DNA of 64,000 nucleotides from Leptodactylus fallax. Lineage: Eukaryota; Chordata; Amphibia; Anura; Leptodactylidae. The notes under the pieces were generated by a model, which saw nothing but the letters and a program-made list of their open reading frames with translations, was not told where the DNA came from and searched no databases. The DNA is taken from the NCBI GenBank assembly GCA_947044405.1, contig CAMRHE010000063.1, forward strand, positions 6,735,001 through 6,799,000, in the 5' to 3' direction. This document shows, piece by piece, positions 24,779 through 37,440 of this stretch. The position numbers and the translations under genes are program-made. Numbering within the stretch: the first letter of the stretch is position 1; every line of letters starts with the position of its first letter.

Positions 24779-25269
24779 CAACACAGGTATGAACAGAGAC
24801 TAAATGAACACAATTTTTATGCTAATGCCGACACCAAACAGCAGCAACGTCATATCGTCAGTATCGGGTCCATTTTATTAATCTTGATCCTAAAAAATAC
24901 ATTAAAAAAATAAATTAAAAAATTAATAATCCTAATTCTTGGCAGGACACTTCTGAGACATGTTTTACATCCTCTAATAGACTAGGAAGGGTTTTCTGTA
25001 CTGTTGCGGTTTACCCAATTCTTTCATGCATTCCAGATATCATTGAAGTTGTGTTATTATTATTATATCATCATCATCGTGAATATCATAAGGCTGCTGG
25101 ACTGTAATTTCATGCGAGTCAATTGATTCATTCTACTGGCAACCGTCATTTTTTCCTAACTGGTAAATGCCAGAAATATGCTGAGACAGGGCCGACTATT
25201 AGTAAGCAGTTTGTATAATAGTCTGTGTGCGAGGGTGTAGTCTGAGATGGATTGAACATTCAACACTCC
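24779..25269. other. No gene seen
   Basis: AT-rich sequence with no recognised element. Confidence 0.35.
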
Positions 25270-26980
25270 ATAGACCACAACTTACCTTTCCCCAGTGTAA
25301 AGACCCACCCTTCTCATGGTTGTCGATGTCCAAATTTTTTTTACGACCACAGACTGCAACTGAAATGGTGTATTCATTAAGAACATAAGTACGTATAGGT
25401 TATAACTATATACTGGGATGTGGACACTGGTTAGACTGGGGTGCAGAGTCCCCTAAACTGAACCCTAAATCCCATAAGGAGTAGCATTGCTGAGGGTCAC
25501 CACCAAGAAAGCAGACAGGTAGCAGTGGGTCTAGGGTTGAGTCAGGAGTGAAGTCTGGAGCAAGTCAGAGGTCAGGGCTGGGTGTAGCAACACATGTACC
25601 AAATATAGTATCCAGAGAATAAGACAGGAGCGTAGTCAGGAATAGCTAGAAGTCAGGTGCAGAAGTGGTACTATCAGTGCCAGACATGGCATCTGGAGAG
25701 TAGCCATTAATAGCCAGGAGTCAGCTCCAGGAATAGTACTACAGATATCAGGCAAGGAATCCAGAGGACAGGACAAAAGTGCAGTCCGTAAACAAGGCCA
25801 AGGTCAAGAACTGGAGCAATCATATAACATAACCAAACTTACGAGGAACAAAGGGCCAGGGGAAGGACCAATAGGACCACACTGGAAACCGGAACTTGGA
25901 GAGATGCAGAGGCTGCGTGTTGAAAACACTGAATCCACTACAGACGATAATGTACTTTTCCTCAATGTAAAGACCCAATCTCAATCAATCAATTTTCTAA
26001 AAAAATTTTTGTAATCACAGACTACAGCTGAAATGATGCATTCATTATGAAATGGTCATTGAACACATGCATATGTTATTAATACGTACTGGCATATAGA
26101 CTCTCTAAGCCGTTTGACACTGGCTAGACTGGGGAGCAGAGTCTTAGGAACCCCCCTAGTCTTTACCCTTAAGTCCCACAAGGAGGTCTGGACTTTGCTG
26201 CTTTGCTTTGATTCATAGGTCATGCTCTCCACATTAGTCACTGATTGACAACGACACTGTTAGGGTGAGGCATGGTCAGTAACATTGCAGAGGGTCATCA
26301 CCAAGAGAGCAGACCGGATACAACCAATCTAGGGATGAGTCAGGAGTGAAGCAAGTAGGAAATCAAGACTAGCTGTAGCACCACAGTTACCAGGTGTAGT
26401 ACCTAGTGAGCATAGTCAGGACTAGTCAGAAGTCAGGACCAGGAGTAGTACTGTGAGTAAAACACATTGTATCCCATGGAGAAGACAGGAGAGTGGTCAT
26501 CAATAGCCAGGAATCAGCCCCAGGAGCAGTACTACAGAATACAGGCATGGAACCTGGAGGACAATACAGGTTTTCAGCCAGAAAATAAGACCAAGGTTAG
26601 GAACTGAAGCAAAACATTGCTTGGTGTCGTCACCAAGAAAGAAGACCGGATGCAACAGACCTAGGGTTGAGTCAGGAGTGAAGTCTGGAGCAAGTCAGAG
26701 GTCAGAACTAGGCCAGGAATGAGGTCCAGAAGTTCTATGAGTACCAAGCCTTGTGTCAGGAGGACAAGACTGGAAAGTAGCCATTGATAGGCAGGTGTCA
26801 GCACTAGGAGTAGTACTACAGTTACCAGGCATGGAATCCAGAGAACAAGACAGGTGTGTAGCCAGGAAACAAGACAAGGTCAGGAACTAAAGCAATCAAA
26901 TAGCAAACTTTTAGGAACAAAAACCTAGGAAGGAGGGGAAACCAAGAATCAGAATAAGACTGCAATAGAATCCAGAAGAC
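25270..26980. repeat. Tandem triplication of a ~0.67-kb unit
   Basis: Copy 1 (25270-25935) and copy 2 (25936-26610) share, in order, gtgtaaagaccca (25300, 25964), agactggggtgcagagtc or its variant (25433, 26125), cattgctgagggtc (25485, 26283) and gagtcaggagtgaag. A partial third copy starts with cattgcttggtgtcgtcacc near 26611; its tagggttgagtcaggagtga and gcaagtcagaggtcag blocks match copy 1 better than copy 2. A fragment of the same family lies at 2140-2250. Confidence 0.85.
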
Positions 26981-28160
26981 AGACAGATGTCCCAACCACT
27001 CATTGAGATGGAATCGGGTGAAGAGGGAGGTAACAATATATTACCATTATTATTAATATGATATTGGTAATGGTCACACTAAAAAAGAAATTTAAAAAAT
27101 GTGCCACAAAATGTCTTAGGTTTAACAGTTTCCAGGAAGATTTTTTGGAAAACGAATAGCCCCCCCCATGTTCTAGTGCATAATGTCACCAAGTACGTAG
27201 AGACAGAATATGGGGCCCTTGGGTGAGGGGGCCTAGCTCTGGCCATTGGTTGGTGAGAATGTAGGAACTCAATTTATGAAAGAAACTGCACGGGTAGGGA
27301 AATAAAGGGATGGGGCAGTGGCCATAAAGGTAATGTAATAGGGAAACACACGGACCTTCTGCCCCAGACTCTAATAAGGTAGACGGAGGTGGGCCAAAAG
27401 GTCCTTCTGTCCCCTGTGAGGACACAAGTTCTGTACATGACACATAATACAGACCTGTTAGAGATTTTGCGGTGCGCTCAGGAGCTCCACATTACGCCTC
27501 AGTGTAGTTATTGTTGAGATGGTTGTTTTTACCTCCTCAAAGAAGAGAATTATCGGATATCCCAACCCACAAAGACACCAGAATCTATGCGAGGCTTGGT
27601 ATAAGGTAAGTCATGCTCCCCAGTGTCCAAAAACATCATAACGTCTGCTTCATACTTTTGACTCATGTATTATTTGCAATGGTAATAAGACACTGTATCC
27701 CGACCTATAATAGGCAAGGGAAGTTAGTAATACCATATAGCAGGAATTAGGGGGTTTTATCCAGATGGTTTAGGATTTCTGGGAATTACAGCATTATTAA
27801 AGACAAATTGTATTTTTCCTATATGGACGCTCATTGAATTTAAAGGGAATGTCCTCCTATGAACACTATGGTCACCATTTCTTTTAGATTAATATTTTAT
27901 ATCTTTTTAGCAGTCAGACCTTATTTTATCTGATACAGAGATCCATAAGTCCTGCAAAGATACAGTTAAATAATGAAATTGTAGCTGCAAGCAGCCACCA
28001 CTAGGGGGAGCTTCCTGGTTGCAGAATTTGTAATATAATTCAGTGACCCTTATCTAATCTGTGCATTCAGTTATATCAGGAATGTCACTGAAAGTGTCCT
28101 TACTGAAAACCCAAGTTGAAGAAGTTAACCACCTCTTTCCTTTACCGATACAGCCACTTA
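26981..28160. other. No gene seen; one CTCF-like motif
   Basis: A weak exon-like segment at 27544-27605 was considered and rejected. ccactagggggagc at 27998-28011 is close to the CTCF core. Confidence 0.35.
27998..28011 (+). promoter_or_regulatory. CTCF-like core motif, one mismatch
   Basis: ccactagggggagc fits CCASYAGRKGGCRS except for A in place of C at position 12. Confidence 0.35.
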
Positions 28161-28645
28161 ACTAAAAGGAATGTGTCACCATTTTTTTTTTTTTATTTAT
28201 ATATTAAAACCAGATAGTGAAATCTAAAACTTTTTTTCTATTCTGTTTTTATTTTCTGATTATGGATTTTTTTATTCTATGTTCTGTCCATGATTATGGG
28301 GGCGGCCATCTTGCCTGAGCTTCTCCTCTGCTTTGTTAACAGCATTTAGTGATCTACTTTACAGCATAGTCATGACCATAAGCAGCAACAGACTGGAGCC
28401 GACTCATTGAGGTCTATGGTAGAGTTTTCTAGACATGCTCTGTGCGGGGAAGGGGAGGTGCTGTGACATCATCTACTGTCATTAGTGATGTAATAATGGA
28501 TCAGTGGTGTTATCTTCTATTGTAATGCTATCTGTGATGTAAATGAGGTGAAGGCTACAAAGAAAACCCCTACAGAATTGGCAAGTGTCTGTCTACTATT
28601 ATGTTTAGTGGTCAGAGTGGAAGTTGCAGGATAGAGTACTTTAAA
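28161..28645. repeat. Probable dispersed repeat beginning aatgtgtcaccatt
   Basis: The start aaaggaatgtgtcaccattt resembles the end of the 11612 element and similar frog repeats. Internal sequence is not recognised. Confidence 0.4.
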
Positions 28646-28899
28646 AAAAAAATGAAAAATTGTAAAAATTTCTTTAAAAATAGTGAAACACAAAACTTGG
28701 TTTGAAAAATAGGTAATTATCTGGCTCCACATTCCCGTAAATTTCCCAGTATTTTTTCAGCTTTACAAAAGTCCTAATACTCTGCAGGCTACAAATTAAA
28801 GGCGTATTCACATCTTAAACACTTATCTCATAGCCATAGAATATAAATATATAAATGTCTGATACATGCAGGTCCCACCTATACCCAAAAAAGGGGACC

Positions 28900-29450
28900 C
28901 CCGTCACCCAGCTGATCTTTCAGGACTGCTTTAACCATACTGTACTTGCACCAGGCCCTATGATAGGAGGGGCCCCCTTGGGATAGCGGGACAGTCCTGC
29001 TTCACTACTCGGCCTGTTCCAGCTTCCAGCGTCCTGGGAGCAGGAGGTGTAATGTGGTGACGTCACTTACATCGCACCAGTTACTCCCTGAAGACTTCGG
29101 GACCAAAGATAGAAGAGACAGGGGGACGGGTAAAGGTGAGTATTAAGGTTTTTCTTTGATATATACAGTGGGAGCAACCTGGAGGGGGGACATGAAACTA
29201 TGGGGGCAACCTGGAGAGGGGACAGGGAACTATGGGGGCAAACTGGAGCGGGATATTATAATATAATGCCTGAGAGGCCATGGGGAGTGGGACAGGTTAA
29301 AGTATGATGCATACAGGGGCATTTGACTGTGTTATGGGCCACTGAGGGGTATTATATTGTATGGAGCCACCAGGGAGGCATTATACTATGTAGGGGGCAT
29401 TGTAATGTCTGCAGGTCAGATATGTCTAAGCAGTGGTGATGGGGGGGGGG
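28900..29450. repeat. Composite repeat: foldback remnant plus diverged ~30-bp tandem block
   Basis: 28980-29150 contains tcctgggagcagg, gtgacgtcac and a donor-like aaaggtgagtatt as in the foldback arms. 29160-29440 repeats cctggaggggg / actatgggggc and ends in gaggcattatactatgtagg, the same theme as the arrays at 31555 and 41403. Confidence 0.6.
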
Positions 29451-30312
29451 GCACTTATAAAATGGCCCTGAGGCACCAGTCTTGCTCAATAGTTTCCATA
29501 GTTTACAAAGAAGCAAAAACAGAGAGACGGGGACACGTTCCACTCATTGCCTAGAAGGAATAGTCAAAGGCCGCCTCACCAGGCAAGATGGCGTCAGGGG
29601 AGCATGTTTTATAGAGGGGCGAGAGTCCCAAAGGTTGGTTTTGAGACCTGATCATGTGTTCACTGAGTGACCAGGTGACAGAAAAACAGCCCCATGACAG
29701 CTAATATGACTGACAATGGTATCTAAAGGCAGGAGAAATGTGGAGCAGAAATGGAATGGCCTGTACCGTAAACATGCTAGAAGTCAATGGTTTTACCTGG
29801 AATTACTAATTGGTCCTGATATTTTTAGCGTTGAATAGTCGTCCAGGGAGAAGACTCCATGTAATGGTAAGTGGTGGCCCCGACCATCCGGACATTCCAA
29901 AATGGCAATCATCTCTATTAGCCAGGACACAGTGATAGGGCCGCGGCGGCCTGTACTTATCCTATTGTCTGCGACTCTTGATGGCCGAGGAAATGATTTT
30001 CAGAGCGATTTAGTGCGTTGCTGAATTATTTCAGAGGAAATGATGAATGTTTTGGAGTTCCAAATGTACCATTATGATAAAATATGCTGAAAATAGACGA
30101 CATCCTTCCTCTGCATTTTATAAATAGGAAGATCGACTTTTGTAGACATCGACATACAGTATAGCTTGGAAGATAGTTTGAACAAAAGCAAAAATATATG
30201 TCCAATATCTATATCTATAGTAGCATCTAATCTATCTAACAGTATCTAAACATTTATCTGTATCTATCTATAGTATAAATCTATTTCATCTCTATCTACC
30301 TAAATTTGAGCC
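29451..30312. other. No gene seen
   Basis: Ends with an imperfect TATC stretch (30205-30300). Confidence 0.4.
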
Positions 30313-30532
30313 TTACGCCTGGTTCACACCGGCGTTGGTGTTTCCATTCATCAAGTCTGTTGGAGGAAAAACGGATCCATCCTATGATGGACACAAATGG
30401 AGCCCGAGGAACCCCATTGACTGTAATAGGGAGTATTGGGTGACCCCCAGATGTCCGTTCTTTTTAACTGAAATCAGGCTTGCGGGACTTTTCCGTCCGC
30501 CAATTTTGGAGACCCCAACGCAGATGTAAACC
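30313..30532. mobile_element. Palindromic MITE of the GTTCACAC type
   Basis: Ends cctggttcacaccggcgttg and ccaacgcagatgtaaacc are inverted partners. The core includes gaaccccattgactgtaata, shared with 54033-54060. Confidence 0.75.
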
Positions 30533-30774
30533 TATAACTTGCACCAGTTTTGAGTGGAAAATTGTCCTGATATTTAAAGAAATTTTTGGCAAAATTTTTT
30601 TCTTTTTCCCATCCCTAGGCTTCTTCCTTCTCATACAGCCTTCAGGTCCTTCATTCAGTCATGTGATCAGCAGACTGAGCTGCAGAGGACCATAACAATA
30701 CCGTTACACTCACGTCTTAGTATTTGCAGCCTCTACGCCATGACTGACACATTTTCCTATCACTTGTTTGACAG

Positions 30775-30841
30775 ATACCACCATAAAGTTGGAGCAGAAG
30801 AATACAGCCGGTGTCTTCTATGCCGTCACATGCAATAAGTC
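30775..30841 (+). CDS. Candidate internal exon, 67 bases, protein unknown
   Basis: A pyrimidine-rich stretch ending cacttgtttgacag (30761-30774) gives a good splice acceptor, and gtaagttt from 30842 is a perfect splice donor. Between them one frame stays open: after two bases completing a split codon it reads 21 codons, TTIKLEQK followed by NTAGVFYAVTCNK, with two bases left for the next exon (67 = 2 + 63 + 2). Base use looks protein-like rather than repeat-like, and no palindromic element covers the segment. I do not recognise the protein family, and no neighbouring exon was found in the window, as would be expected if it sits between long introns. The chance-match alternative is real: any 64-kb window holds several acceptor/donor pairs. 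Conservation in other frogs or an RNA-seq junction would decide. Confidence 0.35.
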
Positions 30842-31354
30842 GTAAGTTTTTGGCTATAATTTTTACCGATTTTACTTGTCCTCTTCACATACCTACTAGA
30901 AAAATAGGATAGAGATGTGTACTATGGCGTACTATAGTAGGTTGGCACCCAGGAAACCAGTACCACTCCCCCTGTACTAAAAAAGGGGGCGAGAACCCTG
31001 TAACAGTGGTATACAGAAGGGCAAAACACCTTGTTTCAAGTTGGACATTGATGTACAGACATTCTACCTCCAATAGGCGGCACTAGACAAACCGTTTCCT
31101 TCCTTCTGGAGGTGAGCTGATTTGCATACCTTTTCCCAGAGAGCATTGCCTTCCACATTTTCTGGTGGTCTCCACAAGGAGAAAGCTATACGAGAGCTAC
31201 TGTATAATATATACACACATTTCCCTCTAGGTCACTCAGACATACCCACATTATTTAGGGATTATGTCCCGTAAAACCCAATTGTGATCATCTAATATAT
31301 CACTAATGGCAAAAATATAGATTCTGAAAATGATGTAACATTTACCAGGGGCGT
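30842..31354. other. No gene seen; octamer repeat inside
   Basis: Holds a minus-strand copy of the octamer-bearing repeat at about 31118-31150. Confidence 0.4.
31118..31150 (-). repeat. Octamer-bearing dispersed repeat, copy 1
   Basis: On the minus strand: ggcaatgctctctgggaaaa then ggtatgcaaatca. The ATGCAAAT octamer is at 31120-31127. Three further copies lie at 62586, 63130 and 63540. Confidence 0.65.
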
Positions 31355-31554
31355 CCACAAGGGGGTGGTGTGATAGCTAGAATGATGATACAGGAGAGCG
31401 GTCAGCAGAGATGGAAGCGGCCAAGGAGTGAGCTGTGAGTACAATATGTAGTACTTACCTCTCCTAGGGCTCACAGCCCCTTATGTGCGCCAGCATCAAT
31501 CCAACGTCAAGTAGGCACCAGCAGTAAAGAAGTAGTGAGGAGTCCAAGGAAAGG

Positions 31555-32215
31555 GGATGGTACTGTGTGGAACCTAGGGGGCAGCACTGTTGTGTGTAGG
31601 TCCTGGGGGTATTATACTGTGTGGGTTACTGTACTGTTTGAGATCTGGGGGTGTATTGACTTGTGTGCAACCTTGGGGGCATTATACTTTTTGGGTCATT
31701 ATAACATGTGAGACCTGGGGGGCACTGACTTGTGTGGAACCTGAGGGGCATTGTTGTGTATGAGTCCTGGGGGGCATTATACTGTGTGGATCACTTTACT
31801 GGTTGACTCCTGGGGGGGGGGGGGCACTGTTGTGTATGAGTCCTGGCGGGTATTGTACTGTGTGGATCACTATACTGGGTGAGACCTGGGGGGGGCACTG
31901 TTGTGTATGAGTCCTGGGGGGCATTATACTGTGTGGATCACTATACTGGGTGAGACCTGGGGGTGCACTGAGTTGTGTACAACCTGAGGGGCACTGTTGT
32001 GTATGATTCCTGGGGGGTATTATACTGTGTGGATCACTATACTGGGTGAGACCTGGGGGTGCACTGACTTGTGTACAACCTGAGGGGCACTGTTTGTATG
32101 AGTCCTGGGGGGTATTATACTGTGTGGATCACTATACTGGGTGAGACCTTGGGGGGGGGGCACTGTTGTGTGTGGGTCCTGGAGGGCATTATACTATGTG
32201 GGGACACTGTAGTGT
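31555..32215 (+). repeat. ~95-bp tandem array of three ~30-bp subunits
   Basis: Subunits are cattatactgtgtggatcac, tatactgggtgagacctggg and tgtgtacaacctgaggggca. About six higher-order copies, with variable G runs (for example g10 near 31812). The theme cattatactgtgtgg is shared with the 60-bp array at 41403. Confidence 0.85.
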
Positions 32216-32754
32216 GTGAGGGATCTCTCACCATACACACTCCCTACAATATACCCCCTGGGAACTCTCCACCTGCCTAAGTCCTCCATACGCCCCTGCA
32301 ACTCACAATCTGTGGTTCTAGACTCAATGAAATTTTTTTGCAAAGATGGCTACCATTTTGTTGGAAAATATAACCTGAGGTCTGGAGTATTAGAGGGGTA
32401 AATGGGTAAATGATCAGGGGTCTCTTCCATATTGAGACCTCCACACTAGGATAATATACAGCAGGTCCCTGTTGCATAAGTGATTTTTTTTTTTAAACCT
32501 TCTAGAAGTTTTTGGGCTTTTTTGCACAATTGTAGTCATGGACTGTTATAATTTATCATTCAAAACGCCCTCATTTTTTCATACAGATGTCCAAATTTAG
32601 TAGGGTCAAAAACATCCAACAAATTAAGATAATCCTTCCTTTCCTCCTTCCAAAAAAGGGTAGAAGGCCCCTATACAATGTGTTACACAGAGACCTCCAA
32701 TACTATACCAGATGGTATTACATTATATAAACGCGACGCTACCTGCTGGTCACC
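32216..32754. other. No gene seen
   Basis: No recognised element. Confidence 0.35.
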
Positions 32755-32925
32755 ATATGAAATACACAATGGGGCGATTTTTGAAACGGTCAAAAAAAAA
32801 ATTAAATTGTCTTTCTCACCCATAGCAACCAATCACGGTTTAGCTTTCATTTCTTATAGCACCATTGAAATTTGAAAGCTGCGCTGTGATTGGCTGCTAT
32901 CTCCCCTATTGGGCCTTAAGCAATA
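32755..32925. mobile_element. Foldback element with paired CCAAT boxes
   Basis: catagcaaccaatcacggtt (32821-32840) and the mirrored cgctgtgattggctgctat (32882-32900), with tagctttcatt / ttgaaagctg just inside. The CCAATCA and TGATTGG cores match the NF-Y binding site in opposite orientation. Confidence 0.75.
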
Positions 32926-33261
32926 AAATATTGGTGAACTTACAGCACAATATACTAGAAAATCGTGGGCGGTGGAAAAATTCTCCCATGTCTGAATGTA
33001 CGCTGTGCGGGAGGAGTGAGGAACATGATTGACAAGGAGGAAGTACTGCCTGGGCCTGCACCAAAAGATGTACAGCCCCTGGCAAGGCGGCCATCTCGGG
33101 TCCCGTAGATTACATACACAGAGATCGTGGGAGCCCTGCTGTCCCTGTGGACAAAACTAGAGGCAAGAGGTCTGCCAAATATCAAGTGCCCTTTATAATA
33201 CTCGTGACAAAGAGACAATATTGTAGCCTGCTGTGGCAAATTTATGTATTATCAGCCACGC

Positions 33262-33985
33262 CTACCCAGCGCCCGCACTATCCAGTCTAACCCTACCCAG
33301 CGCCCGCACTATCCAGTCTAACCCTACCCAGCGCCCGCACTATCCAGTCTAACCCTACCCAGCGCCCGCACTATCCAGTCTAACCCTACCCAGCGCCCGC
33401 ACTATCCAGTCTAACCCTACCCAGCGCCCGCACTATCCAGTCTAACCCTACCCAGCGCCCGCACTATCCAGTCTAACCCTACCCAGCGCCCGCACTATCC
33501 AGTCTAACCCTACCCAGCGCCCGCACTATCCAGTCTAACCCTACCCAGCGCCCGCACTATCCAGTCTAACCCTACCCAGCGCCCGCACTATCCAGTCTAA
33601 CCCTACCCAGCGCCCGCACTATCCAGTCTAACCCTACCCAGCGCCCGCACTATCCAGTCTAACCCTACCCAGCGCCCGCACTATCCAGTCTAACCCTACC
33701 CAGCGCCCGCACTATCCAGTCTAACCCTACCCAGCGCCCGCACTATCCAGTCTAACCCTACCCAGCGCCCGCACTATCCAGTCTAACCCTACCCAGCGCC
33801 CGCACTATCCAGTCTAACCCTACCCAGCGCCTGCACTATCCAGTTTAACCCTACCCAGCACCCGCACTATCCAGTCTAACCCTACCCAGCGCCCGCACTA
33901 TCCAGTCTAACCCTACCCAGCGCCCGCACTATCCAGTCTAACCCTACCCAGCGCCCGCACTATCCAGTATAACCCTACCCAGCGC
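33262..33985 (+). repeat. 31-bp minisatellite, about 23 units, very uniform
   Basis: Unit markers are ctacccagcgcccgcac and tatccagtctaaccc; ctaccc recurs every 31 bases from 33262 to 33975. The left two thirds show no visible variation; a few substitutions appear only near 33831-33870 and 33969. Each unit has two CpGs. The CCCTA phrase looks telomere-like, but the array is not TTAGGG. Confidence 0.97.
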
Positions 33986-34311
33986 TCGGCATAATCCCCT
34001 TTGACCCCACCCAATTCCAGTCCTTTTGTGCCCCCATAAAGCAATTGCATACCTCCCAACTTGAAAGAGGGACGGACTGCGCACCACAACGAATTTGGCC
34101 CCAACCACTTCCACTATGACTCCGACAATTCCCATTTCGTTGCTCTCTTTGGGACACTATAGGGACACTATAAGGCGCCTACAGTGTCCCTGACACCACA
34201 TGCCCCACATTATAATGTCCCCCTCCAGCTTCCAACCACTAGTCCCTCTTCTGGTGTGCCCACAGTATAAAGTCGCCCTCCAGTTGTCGAACATTATAAT
34301 GCCCCCCTTCC
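33986..34311. repeat. Dispersed repeat flanking the 31-bp array
   Basis: cataatcccctttgacccca, gcatacctcccaactt, and cattataatgtccccctcca with cagtataaagtcgccctcca form a short diverged ~60-bp tandem block related to 44800-45065 and, inverted, to the 41403 array. Confidence 0.5.
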
Positions 34312-34593
34312 TACCTAAGGGTAGTTTCACACAGTGGAAAATGAAAAGGAATTCCTCTTCATTTTCTGCCTCCGTTTTCTGACCGTGGGCTACCCCATAT
34401 GAATGGGCCTAATCAGCAGGGAGTCTTGACCCACGGAACCCGAACCAAGAATCAAACCGAACGCTTTTTTTTTTTCAGCGTCCTGCTGCGAACTCTGCCT
34501 CTCGTTGAAAACAATGGGGGGCAGACTCTGGGTGGAATCTTCCACAGACTCTGCCCCCAAATCCTTGGCAATTTCCTCAGTATGAACGTACCC
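34312..34593. mobile_element. Palindromic MITE family E
   Basis: Starts aagggtagtttcacacagtg and ends cagtatgaacgtacccct; internal ctctgcc / gcagactctg words are mirrored. Confidence 0.65.
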
Positions 34594-34920
34594 CTAGGAC
34601 CAGTTCACACAGAGGAAATTTTCTTAGCTGCAAATTTAGCTTCAAATCTGAAGCTGAATTTTCCGCCAAATTCCATGTCAAAATCCGCACCTGTCAGGCG
34701 GTATTTTCTGCCTCCCATTCACTTCAATGGGAGTGATCAGGTGGAATCTGCCTGAAGATCGATCATGATGCTTATTTTTCGTAAGCTGAAAAAATCCACT
34801 AGAGGAAAAATCCTATTGAATTGAATAGAGGCTGGTTTCAGGTGGAATTCGGAGCTGATTTTAAAGTGGAATCTGCATCAAATTCCGCGTCAAGTTCCTC
34901 CGTGTGAAGATATCCTTAGA
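34594..34920. mobile_element. Palindromic MITE of the GTTCACAC type, abutting family E
   Basis: Left ggaccagttcacacagagga and right aagttcctccgtgtgaagat are inverted ends. The core cctcccattcacttcaatgg is palindromic. It lies head-to-tail with the previous element without intervening sequence. Confidence 0.75.
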
Positions 34921-35336
34921 TTTCTTGGGTCGCCACAGGAGATGATTCTGATGATCCTTTTACCCTGTGGCCTGTAAATACAACCCTGCATTAACCCCAG
35001 AAGTTTTACCTGAAGTCCTATGTAAAGCTAAATCATGATATCAAGAAGAGTTATATCAAACATCTCTGTATATAGTGACTAGAGCACATGGTCATCGATC
35101 CGAGTGCCACAAAGTGTCGCTTGAGGCGCTGAGTACACACACTCCGGATGGACCTCAGTATGAGCGCTTAGTACAGCAGGCTGGAGTCGGCTTTGTTCAC
35201 AAGGATCACGTTCTCTCTGTGTTTGATGAAGTCCTGTATATGACATCATGTGAATGGATTGCTTCTGCATTCTATGGGTGATCTGCTCCTGTGCTATCTC
35301 AGCCCTCTGTGGATATGGTATATACATACATACATA
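34921..35336. other. No gene seen
   Basis: Ends in a short TACA microsatellite (about 35321-35336), the target of the next transposon. Confidence 0.4.
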
Positions 35337-35553
35337 CAGTGCTGGCCAAAAGTATTGGCACCCCTGCAATTCTGTCAGATAATACTCAATTTCTTCCAGA
35401 AAATGATTGCAATCACAAATGCTTTGGTAATAATATCTTCATTTAATTTGTCTTCAATGGAAAACCACAAAAAGAATTGTCAAAAAGCCAAATTGGATAT
35501 AATTCCACACCAAACATAAAAAGGGGGTGGACAAAAGTATTGGCATCCTTTGA
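35337..35553 (+). repeat. Left terminal inverted repeat of Tc1 copy 3
   Basis: Outer repeat caaaagtattggcacccctg at 35346-35365 and inner repeat near 35529-35548. Confidence 0.92.
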
Positions 35554-35717
35554 AAAATCATGTGATGCTTCTCTAATTTGTGTAATTAACAGCACCTGTT
35601 ACTTACCTGTGGCACATAACAGGTGGTGGCAATAACTAAATCACACTTGCAGCCAGTTGAAATGGATTAAAGTTGACTCAACCTCTGTCCTGTGTCCTTG
35701 TGTGTACCACATTGAGC

Positions 35718-36751
<1,034 letters not shown>

Positions 36752-36754
36752 GCT

Positions 36755-36971
36755 GAGGGTGCCAATACTTTTGTCCGGCCCATTTTTGGAGTTTTGTGTA
36801 AAATGATCAATGATTTGACTTTTTTTTTCATTCTCTTTTGTGTTTTTTCATTGCAAGCAAAATAAATGAAGATATTATTACCAAAGCATTTGTGATTGCA
36901 ATCATTTTCTGGAAGAAATTGAGTATTATCTGACAGAATTGCAGGGGTGCCAATACTTTTGGCCAGCACTG
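36755..36971 (-). repeat. Right terminal inverted repeat of Tc1 copy 3
   Basis: Inner repeat gggtgccaatacttttgtcc near 36758 and outer repeat gggtgccaatacttttggcc near 36945-36964. Confidence 0.92.
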
Positions 36972-37079
36972 TACATACAGTACATAGGTTGCAGTCAATA
37001 GAGCACCTTCTGCAGAGCCCCAGTGTATTATTACATCTGAATTATTACTGTAGGTACATAGTACAAAGTCATTTTAGCA

Positions 37080-37262
37080 GTGGCAGCATTCCCCAAGCGC
37101 CTCTTCCACTTCCCAGGCCATATGACGTCACATTCCTCTGTCAAATGGCCTGTCCACAGATCAGTCCCTTTCAAGTGAATTGGCTGAACTGCAATACCAG
37201 GCACAGCCACTATACAGTGTACGACGTTGTGCTTGGTAAGTAGTGAAGAGGGCCGCAGCGCT
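37080..37262. mobile_element. Fragment of palindromic element family B
   Basis: ccaggccatatgacgtcaca, tcaagtgaattggctgaact, gcaataccaggcacagccac and gtgcttggtaagtagtgaag are family B blocks in inverted orientation. It underlies the 141-residue minus-strand frame at 37031-37456, which is therefore not a gene. Confidence 0.75.
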
Positions 37263-37440
37263 CGCCCAAATACTATGATCTTGGTTTCAGTGCACATGCG
37301 CTGGACCTTCGGCGCATGCGTAGTGAAGCAGGAGTGTATATCTCTGGCTTCACTGAAGAACAGCGCAGGCGCGGAGGCACCAAAGAGGAGTCCGATGAGA
37401 CCTATCTCTAGGCAAGTATAAAGCTTTTTTACTTTTAATG
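37263..37440. mobile_element. Foldback remnant with NRF-1-type motif
   Basis: ggcgcatgcgta at 37311-37322, preceded by tgcacatgcgctgg. The pair ctggcttcactgaagaacag recalls 43270-43290 (gtttcagtgaagaactgcac), so it shares ancestry with the 43060-43400 element. Confidence 0.55.

Noticed and set aside
27544..27605. Exon-like segment ending in gtaagt
   Set aside because: Two frames are open over only 62 bases and the acceptor is weak, so coding evidence is lacking.
33262..33985. CRISPR array
   Set aside because: Units are directly contiguous with no variable spacers, no cas genes exist, and the DNA is vertebrate. The same applies to the other arrays.
33262..33985. Interstitial telomere repeat
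   Set aside because: CCCTA occurs once per 31-base unit, but the vertebrate telomere unit TTAGGG is not tandemly repeated.
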